Assembly: GCA_022575985.1 (NCBI GenBank)
Contig: JAKSXM010000272.1
Location: forward strand, 7,626,001-7,690,000
Direction of reading: 5' to 3'
Length of the DNA: 64,000 nucleotides
DNA from: Anagrus nilaparvatae
Lineage: Eukaryota > Arthropoda > Insecta > Hymenoptera > Mymaridae
The translations under genes and the position numbers were made by a program. Of this stretch, positions 47,432 to 56,222 are shown one piece after another. Under the pieces are notes generated by a model. It made no database searches. It was not told the origin of the DNA and worked only from the letters and a program-made list of their open reading frames with translations. Each line of letters opens with the position of its first letter. Position 1 is the stretch's first letter.

Positions 47432-48166
47432 TTATAAATTTAATTTGTTGCTTACGGCACATAAAATATACTCAAAATTTAAAACTGAAAGTTCTTTCAA
47501 AAATTGATGCGAAGTAGATAGATCAACGCGAACTGAGTTCGGATCTGCTGTAGTTGCTGCCTCACGAATATTCGCTGTAGTTTTTTCGTCAAATTGCTCG
47601 CAAATAGATCTAATTTGGCCTGGACTTATATCGGAAACCAGCTTTTTATTCCCTTCACTTAAACAGGAAATTATATACTCTATAAATGCATCTTTTAAAA
47701 CATATAGAAAAACTCTGGCATCAAATAACTCTTGAAACTTGTCGTCAATTAAAGGTGCAATATTTTTTAAGGTCTCGAAAGTAACTCTTTTCATTACTAA
47801 ACTTTTTTTGAATTTTTTTCCATCGGTTTTCTCTTCTTCACTGGAAATTTCTATTGCCCTTGCCCAGAAACTTTTAGTAAATCTTACACTAAAATTATCA
47901 TCACTTAAAGTTTCATCCTGATTTTCTGTTCTATTTATGAGATAGTCATTGATTCTTGGAAAGAATCCTTTTAAATTCATCCATCCAATGTAATTGAGAC
48001 TTATTAAGCCAGCGTTAACGTCACTACCACATAAACGATATTCTAACCTGAATTTTTTTTTTGATTCGTTCAAGTTGAGTCCGACGAAAATTTTCTTTGA
48101 AAAAGATTTATTCAAACCATAAAAAGTTGAAAGCACCAAATGTGGTAAATCGTATTCTTCAGCCAT
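47432..48166 (-). CDS. Conserved-looking Polinton protein of unknown function
   Basis: 244 residues from the ATG at 48166 (MAEEYDLPHLVLSTFYGLNK); the 12-bp gap to the protease stop supports this start. The N-terminal half alternates beta-like segments (FVGLNLN, FRLEYRLCGS, SLNYIGWMNLKGFFPRINDY). The C-terminal half is helical (FLYVLKDAFIEYIISCLSEG, then SICEQFDEKT). There is no signal peptide or membrane segment. The late position beside protease and capsid genes suggests a DNA-binding or virion role, but that is inference from context. Confidence 0.7.
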   Translation of the reverse strand: MAEEYDLPHLVLSTFYGLNKSFSKKIFVGLNLNESKKKFRLEYRLCGSDVNAGLISLNYIGWMNLKGFFPRINDYLINRTENQDETLSDDNFSVRFTKSFWARAIEISSEEEKTDGKKFKKSLVMKRVTFETLKNIAPLIDDKFQELFDARVFLYVLKDAFIEYIISCLSEGNKKLVSDISPGQIRSICEQFDEKTTANIREAATTADPNSVRVDLSTSHQFLKELSVLNFEYILCAVSNKLNL

Positions 48167-48179
48167 TTTTTCTGACAAA

Positions 48180-48740
48180 TTAATAACTTAAAGTTTTACA
48201 GTTACAATTTTGTATTCTTAAACAACTGTTCAAGCCTCTACCAGAATTCTTTTTCGAATGAATATAAAAGTGATATAAATGCTTTCTTTTATACTTTGAT
48301 TCGTACTTGAGTTTGTTTACGTAAGACTCGGCAATTTTGTCATTGCGTTTGAGGTCTTTTGTAAAATTGTTTAGAAAATCAGCAATTTTAAAACCCCTTG
48401 ACATATAATATAAAAACATTATACAAAACTGGCCGCAGACACTTGATGACTCGCTTTGCAACGTCCTCGTGTTCCAAGTTAGCCGTTCACAATTTTTCCT
48501 CAACCTTCTTATATGGTTATTGATATACGGTGGTAATCCGTAACTGTCAAAAAATAAACCATGTCCATTTTTACCAACGTATGCAGCTACCCAGTGTTGA
48601 CCCGGAAGTGAATTATCTTGTGTATTAAAAATAAACGCTACTGGTTTAGTCCATAAACGTGGTATTTTGTCAGCTGGGAATACACCAACTGTGTGAGATG
48701 GAATCGATGATAGAAATTTTAAAATTTCCAAACTATTCAT
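48180..48740 (-). CDS. Adenain-like cysteine protease (Polinton PRO)
   Basis: 186 residues with the catalytic layout of the adenovirus-protease/Ulp1-like family (C5): His49 in GQHWVAAYV, Asp65 in LFFDSYG, Gln95 for the oxyanion hole and Cys102 in SVCGQFCIMFLYY. In adenoviruses and Polintons this enzyme cleaves core and capsid precursors during virion maturation. The spacing from His to Cys and the CGQFC signature are intact, and the length is normal for the family. The Lys/Arg-rich C-terminus may help bind DNA. Its ATG lies inside the end of the upstream gene (8-bp overlap). Confidence 0.95.
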   Translation of the reverse strand: MNSLEILKFLSSIPSHTVGVFPADKIPRLWTKPVAFIFNTQDNSLPGQHWVAAYVGKNGHGLFFDSYGLPPYINNHIRRLRKNCERLTWNTRTLQSESSSVCGQFCIMFLYYMSRGFKIADFLNNFTKDLKRNDKIAESYVNKLKYESKYKRKHLYHFYIHSKKNSGRGLNSCLRIQNCNCKTLSY

Positions 48741-49245
48741 TTTGCTTGAGTTTATTTTTCCAATTTTGATTTAACCAATCTTCTAAACGCAATGCGTTAT
48801 TTAATGCGCATATATACCTTTGATTATCCGATTTCACAGAATGCCATAAACAATATAAATCTTTTGTCGGTAAATTTTGAAATGGTGGACTACACCGGCC
48901 ATAATCTTCAAAGTTGATTATCCTTGTAGGTATGACGCTCTTTAGGTAAGTAGATTTGTCAACCCCACGTACATATACTTGTCCAATGTCTCTTGCAAGT
49001 TTTTGCAAATTTTTAGTTAAAGTTTTTTCGCTTATATCTCCTTCATGCCAATCCAAACCGTGATGATGGCGTGTCAACCATTTATTTTGGCGACGTAGGT
49101 CAGGTGAGATTTTATTAAATTTATATGGCGGTGTAATAACCCAATGAATTAGAGATTCATTTTCGAGTGCTAATATTGCAACTTCTTTTGGTAAATATCT
49201 TTTGTCAGGACCTATTAGAAACTGTATATCTACTACCGCATCCAT
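48733..49245 (-). CDS. Possible nuclease-fold Polinton protein
   Basis: 170 residues starting MDAVVDIQFLIGPDKRYLPK at the ATG at 49245. An upstream TTG-initiated extension is less likely. The start resembles RNase H-like/DEDDh exonuclease beta strands (D6-x-Q8, then K20-E21-V). It is followed by PPYKFNKISPDLRRQNKWLT, a HHHGLDWHEGD stretch and a C-terminal Cys/His set (CSPPF...CLWH). The second acid of a true D-x-E is Gln, so activity is doubtful. Proteins with this pattern are, to my recollection, recurrent in arthropod mobile elements. Assignment is tentative. Confidence 0.6.
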   Translation of the reverse strand: MDAVVDIQFLIGPDKRYLPKEVAILALENESLIHWVITPPYKFNKISPDLRRQNKWLTRHHHGLDWHEGDISEKTLTKNLQKLARDIGQVYVRGVDKSTYLKSVIPTRIINFEDYGRCSPPFQNLPTKDLYCLWHSVKSDNQRYICALNNALRLEDWLNQNWKNKLKQNE

Positions 49246-49284
49246 TATCCGTACCAGAGACACAATCAAAACTGTCTGCTTTAA

Positions 49285-50613
49285 TTAACCAGAGAAATCA
49301 ATGAAACATTGCCGCGCAGCGTCTATTTCACAAACTGTATTATACTCGGAGTAAATTACACAATTTACAATCTCTTCTAAAGCCTTTGCGAATCGTATAT
49401 CTATGCGTACTGTTCCATGTTTCACAAGATTCCAATGCGCTTTGTTTGCCGATAAATCAGGTGTCAAGTCGAAGGCAAAAAGACAATAACCATTAGGATA
49501 AAAAACTCTATCTATACAATTGCCTTGATTGAGAAAATGTATACCTGTACCGCTGAATAGAGTGTGGTATGCTTCAACGTATGATGTGTTAGGTCCCTCA
49601 AATACTGGCTGCAATGGAGTGGAAGGCACCTGGCGACCTTCTACGTACAGAGACAGATAATTCAAACCAAAGTGACGAAAGTTGAATGGATTAAGTTTCA
49701 AGTCACCGTTGTAAGCTTTGTTCGAAACGAAACCTAAAATTATTCGTTTTGGTATTTGACCTACAATGACTGAGTCGATAGTGTGACTGAATATTCCTGC
49801 AGAGATAACAACTGATTTGACGTCTACCCTGGTTAAATCATACTTGGCAGTTGTTTTTGATAGCGTATTAGCGTGGGCAATGAGTACACCTGGACTTATT
49901 TTTGCTCTTCGGACTTGTAGTGTAGCCTCGTCAAAATGAATGTAATAGGTACCCAAGTTACTCATTAAAGCAAAATCTTTTCGAGCTTTTACGAGCCTAA
50001 CTTTGAGATCGATACCATTAAGTAAAAATTTATTCTGATTAAATACGTCGCAATGTAAGTGTCCAATCATGTCGATAGTTTTATTAGTATTCAACATCTT
50101 ACGCCGTGTTTTTAGACCATTATTTTCATCAGCTAATCCGTCCATCGAGCCAGCAGTATCATCATTCCAGCACACAGTTTGTAACTGTGTACGTTTTGCA
50201 TCTGCGCTATAATTGAGTAAATTTTCAATGTATGCCCTATATGCGTAACTGTTACTCGGTGGTGTTACGAGTTTCTGATTAAACGAAACGTCAACTTGAC
50301 TGAAAAGACTGTGCATGAAATTATTCACTGGTCCAATATTTTTTATATCAGCAGCAGTTGCGGCATCGGCTTCGCTGTAATCGGTATCTGTTTTTATGGT
50401 TACTTTTAGGCTGAGCATAGTGTGACTCAAGTCCAAATATTCCTCAGTATTTCCTGGTATGTTAAACTCAATTGGACAGTCATCGGTAAGCGACGCAATA
50501 GGCTTGTAATGAACCCAGTGGCTTGATTCTATAGTCACTTGTGTGGAAGGTACAGTAAATAATTCTAATTCAGATTTTAGACACTCACACGTGTGGGTGT
50601 GTAGAAACGCCAT
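49285..50613 (-). CDS. Major capsid protein, double jelly-roll
   Basis: 442 residues with the general features of the Polinton major capsid protein: an early SSHWVHYKPIASL stretch, many beta-strand-like segments, IEFNIPGNTEEYLDLSHTML and VNNFMHSLFSQVDVSFNQKL. The last part contains HYxxLF-type (YHTLFSGTGIHFLNQGNCID) and RVFYPNGYCLFAFDL, recurrent in this family. Double jelly-roll proteins assemble as pseudo-hexameric capsomers, as in adenoviruses and virophages. No frameshift or stop. The gene starts 6 bp after the upstream basic protein ends, fitting a single morphogenesis block. Confidence 0.93.
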   Translation of the reverse strand: MAFLHTHTCECLKSELELFTVPSTQVTIESSHWVHYKPIASLTDDCPIEFNIPGNTEEYLDLSHTMLSLKVTIKTDTDYSEADAATAADIKNIGPVNNFMHSLFSQVDVSFNQKLVTPPSNSYAYRAYIENLLNYSADAKRTQLQTVCWNDDTAGSMDGLADENNGLKTRRKMLNTNKTIDMIGHLHCDVFNQNKFLLNGIDLKVRLVKARKDFALMSNLGTYYIHFDEATLQVRRAKISPGVLIAHANTLSKTTAKYDLTRVDVKSVVISAGIFSHTIDSVIVGQIPKRIILGFVSNKAYNGDLKLNPFNFRHFGLNYLSLYVEGRQVPSTPLQPVFEGPNTSYVEAYHTLFSGTGIHFLNQGNCIDRVFYPNGYCLFAFDLTPDLSANKAHWNLVKHGTVRIDIRFAKALEEIVNCVIYSEYNTVCEIDAARQCFIDFSG

Positions 50614-50618
50614 TTTTT

Positions 50619-51221
50619 TTATCTTTGCGAAAATATATCGAGAAACTTGTTTTTAGATTGGTTTTTTTTATTTTTCTTCGTCTTCGTCTTCTTCTTCCTT
50701 TTTTTTCTTATAGAAGTTTTCTTTCTTTTTTTTATTCTTGATGTTGCGGACGACTTGCGAACCTTGTTAGTTTTAGATTTTTTATTTTTTTTTCTTTTAC
50801 TTTTTTTACTCGTACTCAAGCTTCCGAGTGTATTCAACAAATGACTGCTTAGAGCAGGAAGCTTGAATTTATATCCTGACCCTTCCATTAGATATTCATC
50901 CAATTTATTTTCAGCTTTTCTCTTTAAATTACCAACCGACTCACGAGCATGCGTACGAAGAGCCTCTTTGACCGGTGAGTTACGTAAAGCCACATCAGAC
51001 AACACATTGATACCTGTTCTGAAAGCTTCTTTACCGACAGCTTTTGCACCTTTACCAAGTAACGGCAGTATGTTGCGAAATAATCCGCCAAGAAAAGAAC
51101 CTATACCACTGCCCCGCTGATTTGGTGTACCGATATATACACGGTTTATACCTGTATGTACGTAATTTCCATCCCTTCCGTCACCAATTTGACTGTTGTA
51201 GTAATCGATATAATGAGCCAT
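50619..51221 (-). CDS. Basic core-like minor virion protein
   Basis: 200 residues from the ATG at 51221 (MAHYIDYYNSQIGDGRDGNY); a GTG four codons upstream is disregarded. After a Gly-rich hydrophobic segment (GSGIGSFLGGLFRNILPLLG, KGAKAVGKEAF), the last ~65 residues are almost entirely Lys/Arg/Ser. This build (Gly-rich amphipathic N-terminal part plus poly-basic tail) recalls adenovirus core/pVI- or pX-like proteins and is common next to Polinton capsid genes. It likely binds DNA inside the virion and may be a protease substrate. The penton stop overlaps the region just upstream. Confidence 0.8.
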   Translation of the reverse strand: MAHYIDYYNSQIGDGRDGNYVHTGINRVYIGTPNQRGSGIGSFLGGLFRNILPLLGKGAKAVGKEAFRTGINVLSDVALRNSPVKEALRTHARESVGNLKRKAENKLDEYLMEGSGYKFKLPALSSHLLNTLGSLSTSKKSKRKKNKKSKTNKVRKSSATSRIKKRKKTSIRKKRKKKTKTKKNKKNQSKNKFLDIFSQR

Positions 51222-51229
51222 TTTTTTCT

Positions 51230-52105
51230 TCACCTGGTGCGCTTGAAATGTAGCGTCGCGATCAACGTTCCAGAATCGAATGGTGCTGGTACACCATATT
51301 CATCGCGCAAATCGATCTCGATCGATCTGAACGAATTACTCAGCAAGGGTACGTAAGTTGGTGGTGAGAAATTTTTTACCCGAATCGAGCCAAACGTGTA
51401 TTTCTCGAGATCGAGAGCTACACTTCTCAATAGAGGTGTGTGAACGTCTCCCGTGATGCAAGGCTCGAGAATATCTGTATATACCATAATTGTATTTGGT
51501 ATGTTGGCAGTGATGTCAGGTAGTTTTTTAGCAAGCACTTGTTCTTTTTCAGGACCACGTAATTCAAAAATATTCTGCTGTTGTTTGAAACCCAAGATAT
51601 TTTTAATTTTTTCCGAAATATCTAAACAATGCAAGGCGGTGTTTTTACATGAATTTTCACAAATTAGTTTTACGAAAACAAAACCACCGCGGTTGCGTAA
51701 AAATTTGAAATGATTTTGAATCGCCGAAAGTTGATTTAACTCTTCTAAAAAGGATTCTACACTGTTGTATATACCCGAACAGACGTGTGATACCAATGTT
51801 GTACTCACTGGTGAATCCTTCGGACTCGATGATTTGGTAACCTCTCTTGGAATAACGTTATCCAGCAAAGCCTCCTTTTGCTTGTCGTTTCTCAAAATTT
51901 TGACAAATATTCTTTGGTCGATTTTATTTTTTTTTAAATGATACATAGTCATGGGTATCTGAATTTCAGTTAATGCAACCTCCCACTCACCATCTACTTC
52001 AATTTGTCGAGGTAAGTACGTAGCAAAATGAGTCGTTGTATTTTCAGGATATACTTGCATGCTACTGTTACTCGGTAGAACCACGAAAAATTGATCCTTC
52101 TTCAT
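51230..52105 (-). CDS. Minor capsid (penton-like) protein, single jelly-roll
   Basis: 291 residues from the ATG at 52105. MKKDQFFVVLPSNSSMQVYP, then FATYLPRQIEVDGEWEVALT, is the standard beginning of Polinton penton proteins; FxVxLxS...(Y)PxNT...F...L is the usual form. Later come YTDILEPCITGDVHTPLLRS and SIEIDLRDEYGVPAPFDSGT, equally typical. It forms the pentameric vertices of the capsid beside the major capsid protein. Complete and in the conserved order integrase-penton-core-capsid. Confidence 0.92.
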   Translation of the reverse strand: MKKDQFFVVLPSNSSMQVYPENTTTHFATYLPRQIEVDGEWEVALTEIQIPMTMYHLKKNKIDQRIFVKILRNDKQKEALLDNVIPREVTKSSSPKDSPVSTTLVSHVCSGIYNSVESFLEELNQLSAIQNHFKFLRNRGGFVFVKLICENSCKNTALHCLDISEKIKNILGFKQQQNIFELRGPEKEQVLAKKLPDITANIPNTIMVYTDILEPCITGDVHTPLLRSVALDLEKYTFGSIRVKNFSPPTYVPLLSNSFRSIEIDLRDEYGVPAPFDSGTLIATLHFKRTR

Positions 52106-52132
52106 GTTTTTTTTTGTTGTTGTAGATACTTA

Positions 52133-53221
52133 CTATATGTCAACTAAATCACTCGCTAGAACCCAAGAGTTAAATTTTGCAGGATATCCCCGCCAAGATA
52201 CGAAATATTTCTTTGATTTGCCCCGACCTTTTGTCTGTAATATCTCTTCAATTTCAAATACTTCTTCCGAGAGATTCTTTTTAACTGGACAAAGTTCTTG
52301 CTCGTAATAGATACCATCTATAATCTCGTCATTTAAATCTTGGAGAATGTATATAGGTGGCTGTCTCGCAGTTGAAACGTGTGCAATTTTGAATAATTCT
52401 AATGTCCAACCACTCTCGTAACCTTTTCGGAAAACTTCTGGCGCCCGACTGATTCGGACTAGCGATCCAACTTTGTATTTGGGTTTCAAATTGATTCTTC
52501 TTCTTCCATGCGTGTATCTTTTTAACAAGTTGTATCGAGCTGTATCCGCATTTTGCAAATTGACACTTGCAGGTGTCATTTTTGTACCAGAATGTACCGT
52601 ATTATTGTAGGACTGAACTATAGGTTCAAGTATATCGATATATCTGCGTGTATTTTTGTGAGTAAAGTAACGCCATATACGATGTTTAATCGTCTGAATC
52701 GCGCGTTCCACACATGCAGCTTTGGCATCCGGATTGCGAATCAGACGAAACTCGATATTAAAATCTTTAAAAACATTTTGAACGACTTTTGCTTTAAATT
52801 CAGCCCCTCGGTCCGAATGAACCATAATTGGCAATTTTTCTTGAATTTTGTTGAATATTTCACGCAGAGCTTGGGCCACACTGTCACCAGATTTATCCTT
52901 TAATGGCTGGACCCATAAAAACTTGCTCAACACATCGATTACAAATAAAACATACGCGTAATTGTCATTATAGGTACCTATCGAGCGGAAATCAACCAAA
53001 TCAGCTTCAAAACAGTCATATATATTGGATACATTATATGTGCGACGAGGAAAATTTTTTTTAACCATCTTGTGCATTGTAAACGCATTTTGTTCCGATA
53101 ACCAATCAATTACTTTATTTTTACTATATTTATTTTTAACCTTGTTTAATAAATGACGTGCACCAGCATACGAAGAACTTTGCTCGGGTTCATAATACAG
53201 TTTATTCAATGTTCTTTCCAT
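52133..53221 (-). CDS. Retroviral-type integrase with C-terminal chromodomain
   Basis: 362 residues. The rve core shows the D,D(35)E triad: Asp74 in CFEADLVDF, Asp137 in VHSDRGAEF, Glu172 in AACVERAIQTIK, with 34 residues between the second and third. It inserts element DNA into the host chromosome, giving short target duplications. Residues ~317-362 form a chromodomain (VFEIEEILQTKGRGKSKKYF, then VSWRGYPAKFNSWV), which in chromoviruses and Polintons can bind methylated histone tails and steer insertion. The N-terminus overlaps the PLA2 gene end by 20 bp. The frame is intact. Confidence 0.95.
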   Translation of the reverse strand: MERTLNKLYYEPEQSSSYAGARHLLNKVKNKYSKNKVIDWLSEQNAFTMHKMVKKNFPRRTYNVSNIYDCFEADLVDFRSIGTYNDNYAYVLFVIDVLSKFLWVQPLKDKSGDSVAQALREIFNKIQEKLPIMVHSDRGAEFKAKVVQNVFKDFNIEFRLIRNPDAKAACVERAIQTIKHRIWRYFTHKNTRRYIDILEPIVQSYNNTVHSGTKMTPASVNLQNADTARYNLLKRYTHGRRRINLKPKYKVGSLVRISRAPEVFRKGYESGWTLELFKIAHVSTARQPPIYILQDLNDEIIDGIYYEQELCPVKKNLSEEVFEIEEILQTKGRGKSKKYFVSWRGYPAKFNSWVLASDLVDI

Positions 53222-53822
53222 TTTTTTTCTTATTTTTCTTAGTTATCTTTTTTTTCTGTTGCTTACTCCTCTCCTTATGCATCACTACGTTTATTTTTCT
53301 TTTTTTCTCGGTCGGAATCTTATTCTTTTTTTTCTTATTCAAACCAATAGCTTTTTGAATGCGGTCGAAAAACTTTTCAAATGTAATTTTGGAAATCATA
53401 CAACAAGCTGTCACTAATGCTGCTGTCCTTTCATCAGGTTCTGCGTCAAATGACAACATTCGTGAGAATGCTTTATCCGCTAAAATACGATCGGCTTTAC
53501 GTCTATCCTTGTCTTTAGCAGCGTATACCAAATCATGCTGCAAACAGGCCTTATCCAACGGGTTCACACCTTGTTCACCACGATCCAAACGCTCTTGCAA
53601 ATGTCCGCCTGGTCCACAAAACTCAAGACCAGGAAAATTCATTTCAAAAGGCAGCAAATCAATCAAAGAATCTATAACGCTATTATTTTGCACGTCGTCT
53701 TCGGCAAAAGCACCGTTAGCGTTATCGTTGTCGTTGAGCAAATCATTTTCAAGATGTTCAACAACAGCTGTTTTTTCCACGTCGTTTACTGTTTGCGAGT
53801 CCATGTTTAATATCGACTCCAT
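53202..53822 (-). CDS. Phospholipase A2-domain protein
   Basis: 206 residues. An acidic Asn/Asp-rich N-terminus (1-58) precedes a short PLA2 domain of the parvovirus VP1 type. The Ca-binding loop is FCGPGGHL (residues 68-75) and the catalytic pair is in LDKACLQHDLVYAAKD (His96-Asp97). The last ~55 residues are poly-basic with nuclear-localisation-like clusters. In parvoviruses such domains help particles cross the endosomal membrane, and comparable domains are known in Polintons and adintoviruses. Key residues appear intact. It overlaps the integrase start. Confidence 0.88.
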   Translation of the reverse strand: MESILNMDSQTVNDVEKTAVVEHLENDLLNDNDNANGAFAEDDVQNNSVIDSLIDLLPFEMNFPGLEFCGPGGHLQERLDRGEQGVNPLDKACLQHDLVYAAKDKDRRKADRILADKAFSRMLSFDAEPDERTAALVTACCMISKITFEKFFDRIQKAIGLNKKKKNKIPTEKKRKINVVMHKERSKQQKKKITKKNKKKNGKNIE

Positions 53823-53944
53823 CCTGGAAACGTTGAATTTGATTTCGCTCGATATATCTTTGATTTGTGAATTGAATTGCGTCTATTTTTTTTCTTAGGA
53901 GTCACTTCGCTGTCGTTATAACCACCAGAGGCGTCTTGAAACGT

Positions 53945-54670
53945 TTAACTATTTTCTGATAGCTCCACCACCGAACGATTGTCCTTTTTTTTATTTTCTT
54001 TACTAGCCAGCGGTGTACTCACCGTGGGTTGGTGGGAAGACGACGCTAGTGACGAATGCGGTGACAATGAATTCTGAAGATCCAATGTTTCTCCTTCTCT
54101 CCAAAAATATTTATTCCCAACAAAAGATTCTGGTAAACCTGCAGCTCGAAGTGCGGAACAAAACTGACGTCTACCAGCAGCTACAAATGTTTTTCTTGAT
54201 CGCATCGCGTCGTTTAACAAGTCTACGATATTTGAGTCTGGGAGTAAAATACCACGCAGGCGTACTCTGCCCGTATGATCCCATGTAACTGAATTAATTT
54301 TACGTGCAGACGCTAAAAAATTTTCGGCTTTTTTACGAAATTTAGCGGGTACTGAATTTACAATTTCTTCGTCAATTTTTTTATTTTTTTTTTCATTATC
54401 GGTTTCTGAATAATTATCTTGTGCATCTGTCATTTCGAAATTTAAATTACTTTGTCTGTTTGATGAAGAAGAAAGATTCAAGAAACGTTGCAGAGTCTGT
54501 TGATATGCAATACTTTTTTCGCGATCGTCTTTATTGGACTCCAGTATATCTCTCATCTCGGCATCCAGTCTACTCTGCACAGTACCAGGCGTTTGGACAG
54601 TTTTTTCAGCAACCGATGCAACTGTAGATAATTCTTCCGGAACAAGAAGCATTTTACGTGTAAAATCCAT
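53945..54670 (-). CDS. Conserved Polinton protein of unknown function
   Basis: 241 residues. N-terminal coiled-coil-like part (MRDILESNKDDREKSIAYQQ, TLQRFLNLSSSS), an acidic linker, then a compact domain (residues ~105-195: VPAKFRKKAENFLASARKIN, SVTWDHTGRVRLRGILLPDS, FCSALRAAGLPESFVGNKYF). The tail is Ser/Pro-rich and disordered. The middle domain looks globular and conserved. Similar frames are found beside Polinton integrases as far as I recall, without a known role. No membrane segment or catalytic motif. Confidence 0.75.
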   Translation of the reverse strand: MDFTRKMLLVPEELSTVASVAEKTVQTPGTVQSRLDAEMRDILESNKDDREKSIAYQQTLQRFLNLSSSSNRQSNLNFEMTDAQDNYSETDNEKKNKKIDEEIVNSVPAKFRKKAENFLASARKINSVTWDHTGRVRLRGILLPDSNIVDLLNDAMRSRKTFVAAGRRQFCSALRAAGLPESFVGNKYFWREGETLDLQNSLSPHSSLASSSHQPTVSTPLASKENKKKDNRSVVELSENS

Positions 54671-54702
54671 TTTTTTTGTTTTTTTTATTTTTTTTTTTTT
54701 TT

Positions 54703-55170
54703 TTACAAAAACTTGTTCAATACAGCGGCAATTATTGGTGCCAAAAGAGCAGGTAAAAAACCACCACGTCCGTGCTGTACAAGCAGCTTTTTTTTACCCT
54801 TAAAGATGTCTGCTCTTTGTTTTATTTTTTTTTTTTTTTTATTGCTGCTTGTTCTTTTGTAAACCAATAATCTCATTAGACGTACATGTTTTTTGAGCCG
54901 GTTTTTTTCACTCGGTTTCAACACCACGTTTCCCTTCAGTATGTTTAACGCACATTCGCAAATACACTTGATAAAGTCTCGATTAACACTGTTCAGGAGT
55001 GCAATTCTCTGCTTACCCTCCAGGTATAGTAAAGCGCGTAAAAAATTTGCATGTTTCTTGGATATTGGACATTTTCGAATACCACTGTTGTTATTGTTGT
55101 TGTTGCAAAGACGAGTTTTGGTGGTGTTGGTGGTGGTGGCGGTGGTGGTGCTGGTTCTTTTTCCAGCCAT
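54703..55170 (-). CDS. Basic Polinton protein with hydrophobic C-terminus
   Basis: 155 residues. Low-complexity Thr/Asn start, then a helical core (ISKKHANFLRALLYLEGKQR, IALLNSVNRDFIKCICECAL, LKPSEKNRLKKHVRLMRLLV), a Lys-rich linker and the ending HGRGGFLPALLAPIIAAVLNKFL. A Gly-Gly-Phe-Leu hydrophobic end after a basic domain recalls adenovirus pX/core peptides and common small Polinton proteins. The ATG shares bases with the ATPase stop (1-bp overlap). Likely a DNA-binding virion or replication accessory protein; inference only. Confidence 0.75.
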   Translation of the reverse strand: MAGKRTSTTTATTTNTTKTRLCNNNNNNSGIRKCPISKKHANFLRALLYLEGKQRIALLNSVNRDFIKCICECALNILKGNVVLKPSEKNRLKKHVRLMRLLVYKRTSSNKKKKKIKQRADIFKGKKKLLVQHGRGGFLPALLAPIIAAVLNKFL

Positions 55171-55962
55171 TATACATAAATTACCTGCTGTCGTCCTCGT
55201 TGTCGAGAGCTACTGTTCTGTTTTACCGTGGAGGCTTTACCATTAATAGGTACGTATACAGTTTGATAGAGAGCTTCGTGTGGAAAAATATTTGTTCGAA
55301 AGCGTAAAACTTCAGGAGTCGACTGTTTGAGATCGACAAGGAGATAGCCATGAGGTTTATTAGTAGCATCCATATAAGCTTCTTGTACAAAAAGCGGTTT
55401 TTCGGGGGATAATTGATGCGCCAAGTGTCGTATCTGTGATTTATCTCTCGGATTTTTAAGCAGCACCAAGTAGTTTGAATTCAATGAAATGTCGCGATGA
55501 TTTTTACCTTTGTGGAATAAATTTTGTGTGGTGAAAAAGACACTCAAATTGCCATGATGACTGCCTTTTGTAAACAGATTTAAAATATCATTGCAATCCG
55601 AGGCCTCGATTAAAAGATCATCGAGAATCAAAGGTTTTGCACGTTCCTTGTCATTTGAATAATCAGACGGATTTGGTAATCCTTCGTAAAATTCAATGTT
55701 CTCTCCAAGCGTCTTGTACGTGTCTTGCCACATTGAATAGTACAGTAAGATACGATCAAATATCCTATCACTCATTTTATCCACATTGGTTAGGAAATTT
55801 TTGATGAAAACTGTCTTACCGGAACCTATTAAAAAAAAATTTCATATTTATTCACAATTAATACAAAATCTACATCTCAGAAATAAAAAAAAACCTACCT
55901 GTTGGTCCGCTAACCATACAGGTCCAAGGATGTTTCCAAGCCCGATACTCATCATCCATCAT
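55170..55962 (-). CDS. A32/FtsK-HerA-type genome-packaging ATPase, two exons
   Basis: Exons 55899-55962 and 55170-55825 with a 73-bp GT..AG intron (55826-55898) give 239 residues from the ATG at 55962. The Walker A motif GPTGSGKT is cut by the intron after its first Gly codon base (phase 1). Walker B is KPLILDDLL, and the sensor-like SVFFTTQNLF follows. In Polintons, virophages and NCLDVs this enzyme drives DNA into the capsid. The joined length suits the family, and no start exists farther upstream before an in-frame TAG. An alternative is a further 5-prime exon joined at TTTCGCAG near 55973. Confidence 0.92.
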
Positions 55963-56222
55963 TATTTCGACAAAGTCACAATATCGCTGCGAAAGCACAG
56001 ATTTGCTAGCGAAGCAGCGGCTTGGGAGGCCCCCCGCGCGCCGCCCTGCTCGGAGCCGTAACTACGCTTGTGCGAGCACAAGTTACGCTTGCGCGAGCAC
56101 AAACGATGCTCGCACGAGCGATACGTGACTCTGTAGCATTTTGAAGAAAAAAAAATTTTAGAGAAAAAGAGAGAAAGAGAGTGAGTGAGAAAGAGGTAAG
56201 AAAATGATTTAGAACTTTTGTA
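55963..56222. other. Intergenic block with a GC-rich inverted-repeat patch
   Basis: 56005-56130 is much richer in G+C than the rest of the element and repeats ACGCTTGTGCGAGCACAAG-like palindromic words three times, after a CCCCCCGCGCGCCGCCC run. It could be a small MITE-like insertion or a structured 3-prime/5-prime region between PolB and the ATPase. A CT/GA-rich run follows to 56200. Confidence 0.4.

Noticed and set aside
50647..51356. Long plus-strand frames opposite the basic core and penton genes
   Set aside because: They are antisense by-products of Lys/Arg-rich coding; the minus frames carry the family motifs.
53359..55307. Several plus-strand frames of 90-180 codons across 53.3-55.3 kb
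   Set aside because: Antisense to the PLA2, integrase and small Polinton genes; Ser/Cys/Leu-rich composition mirrors the real frames.
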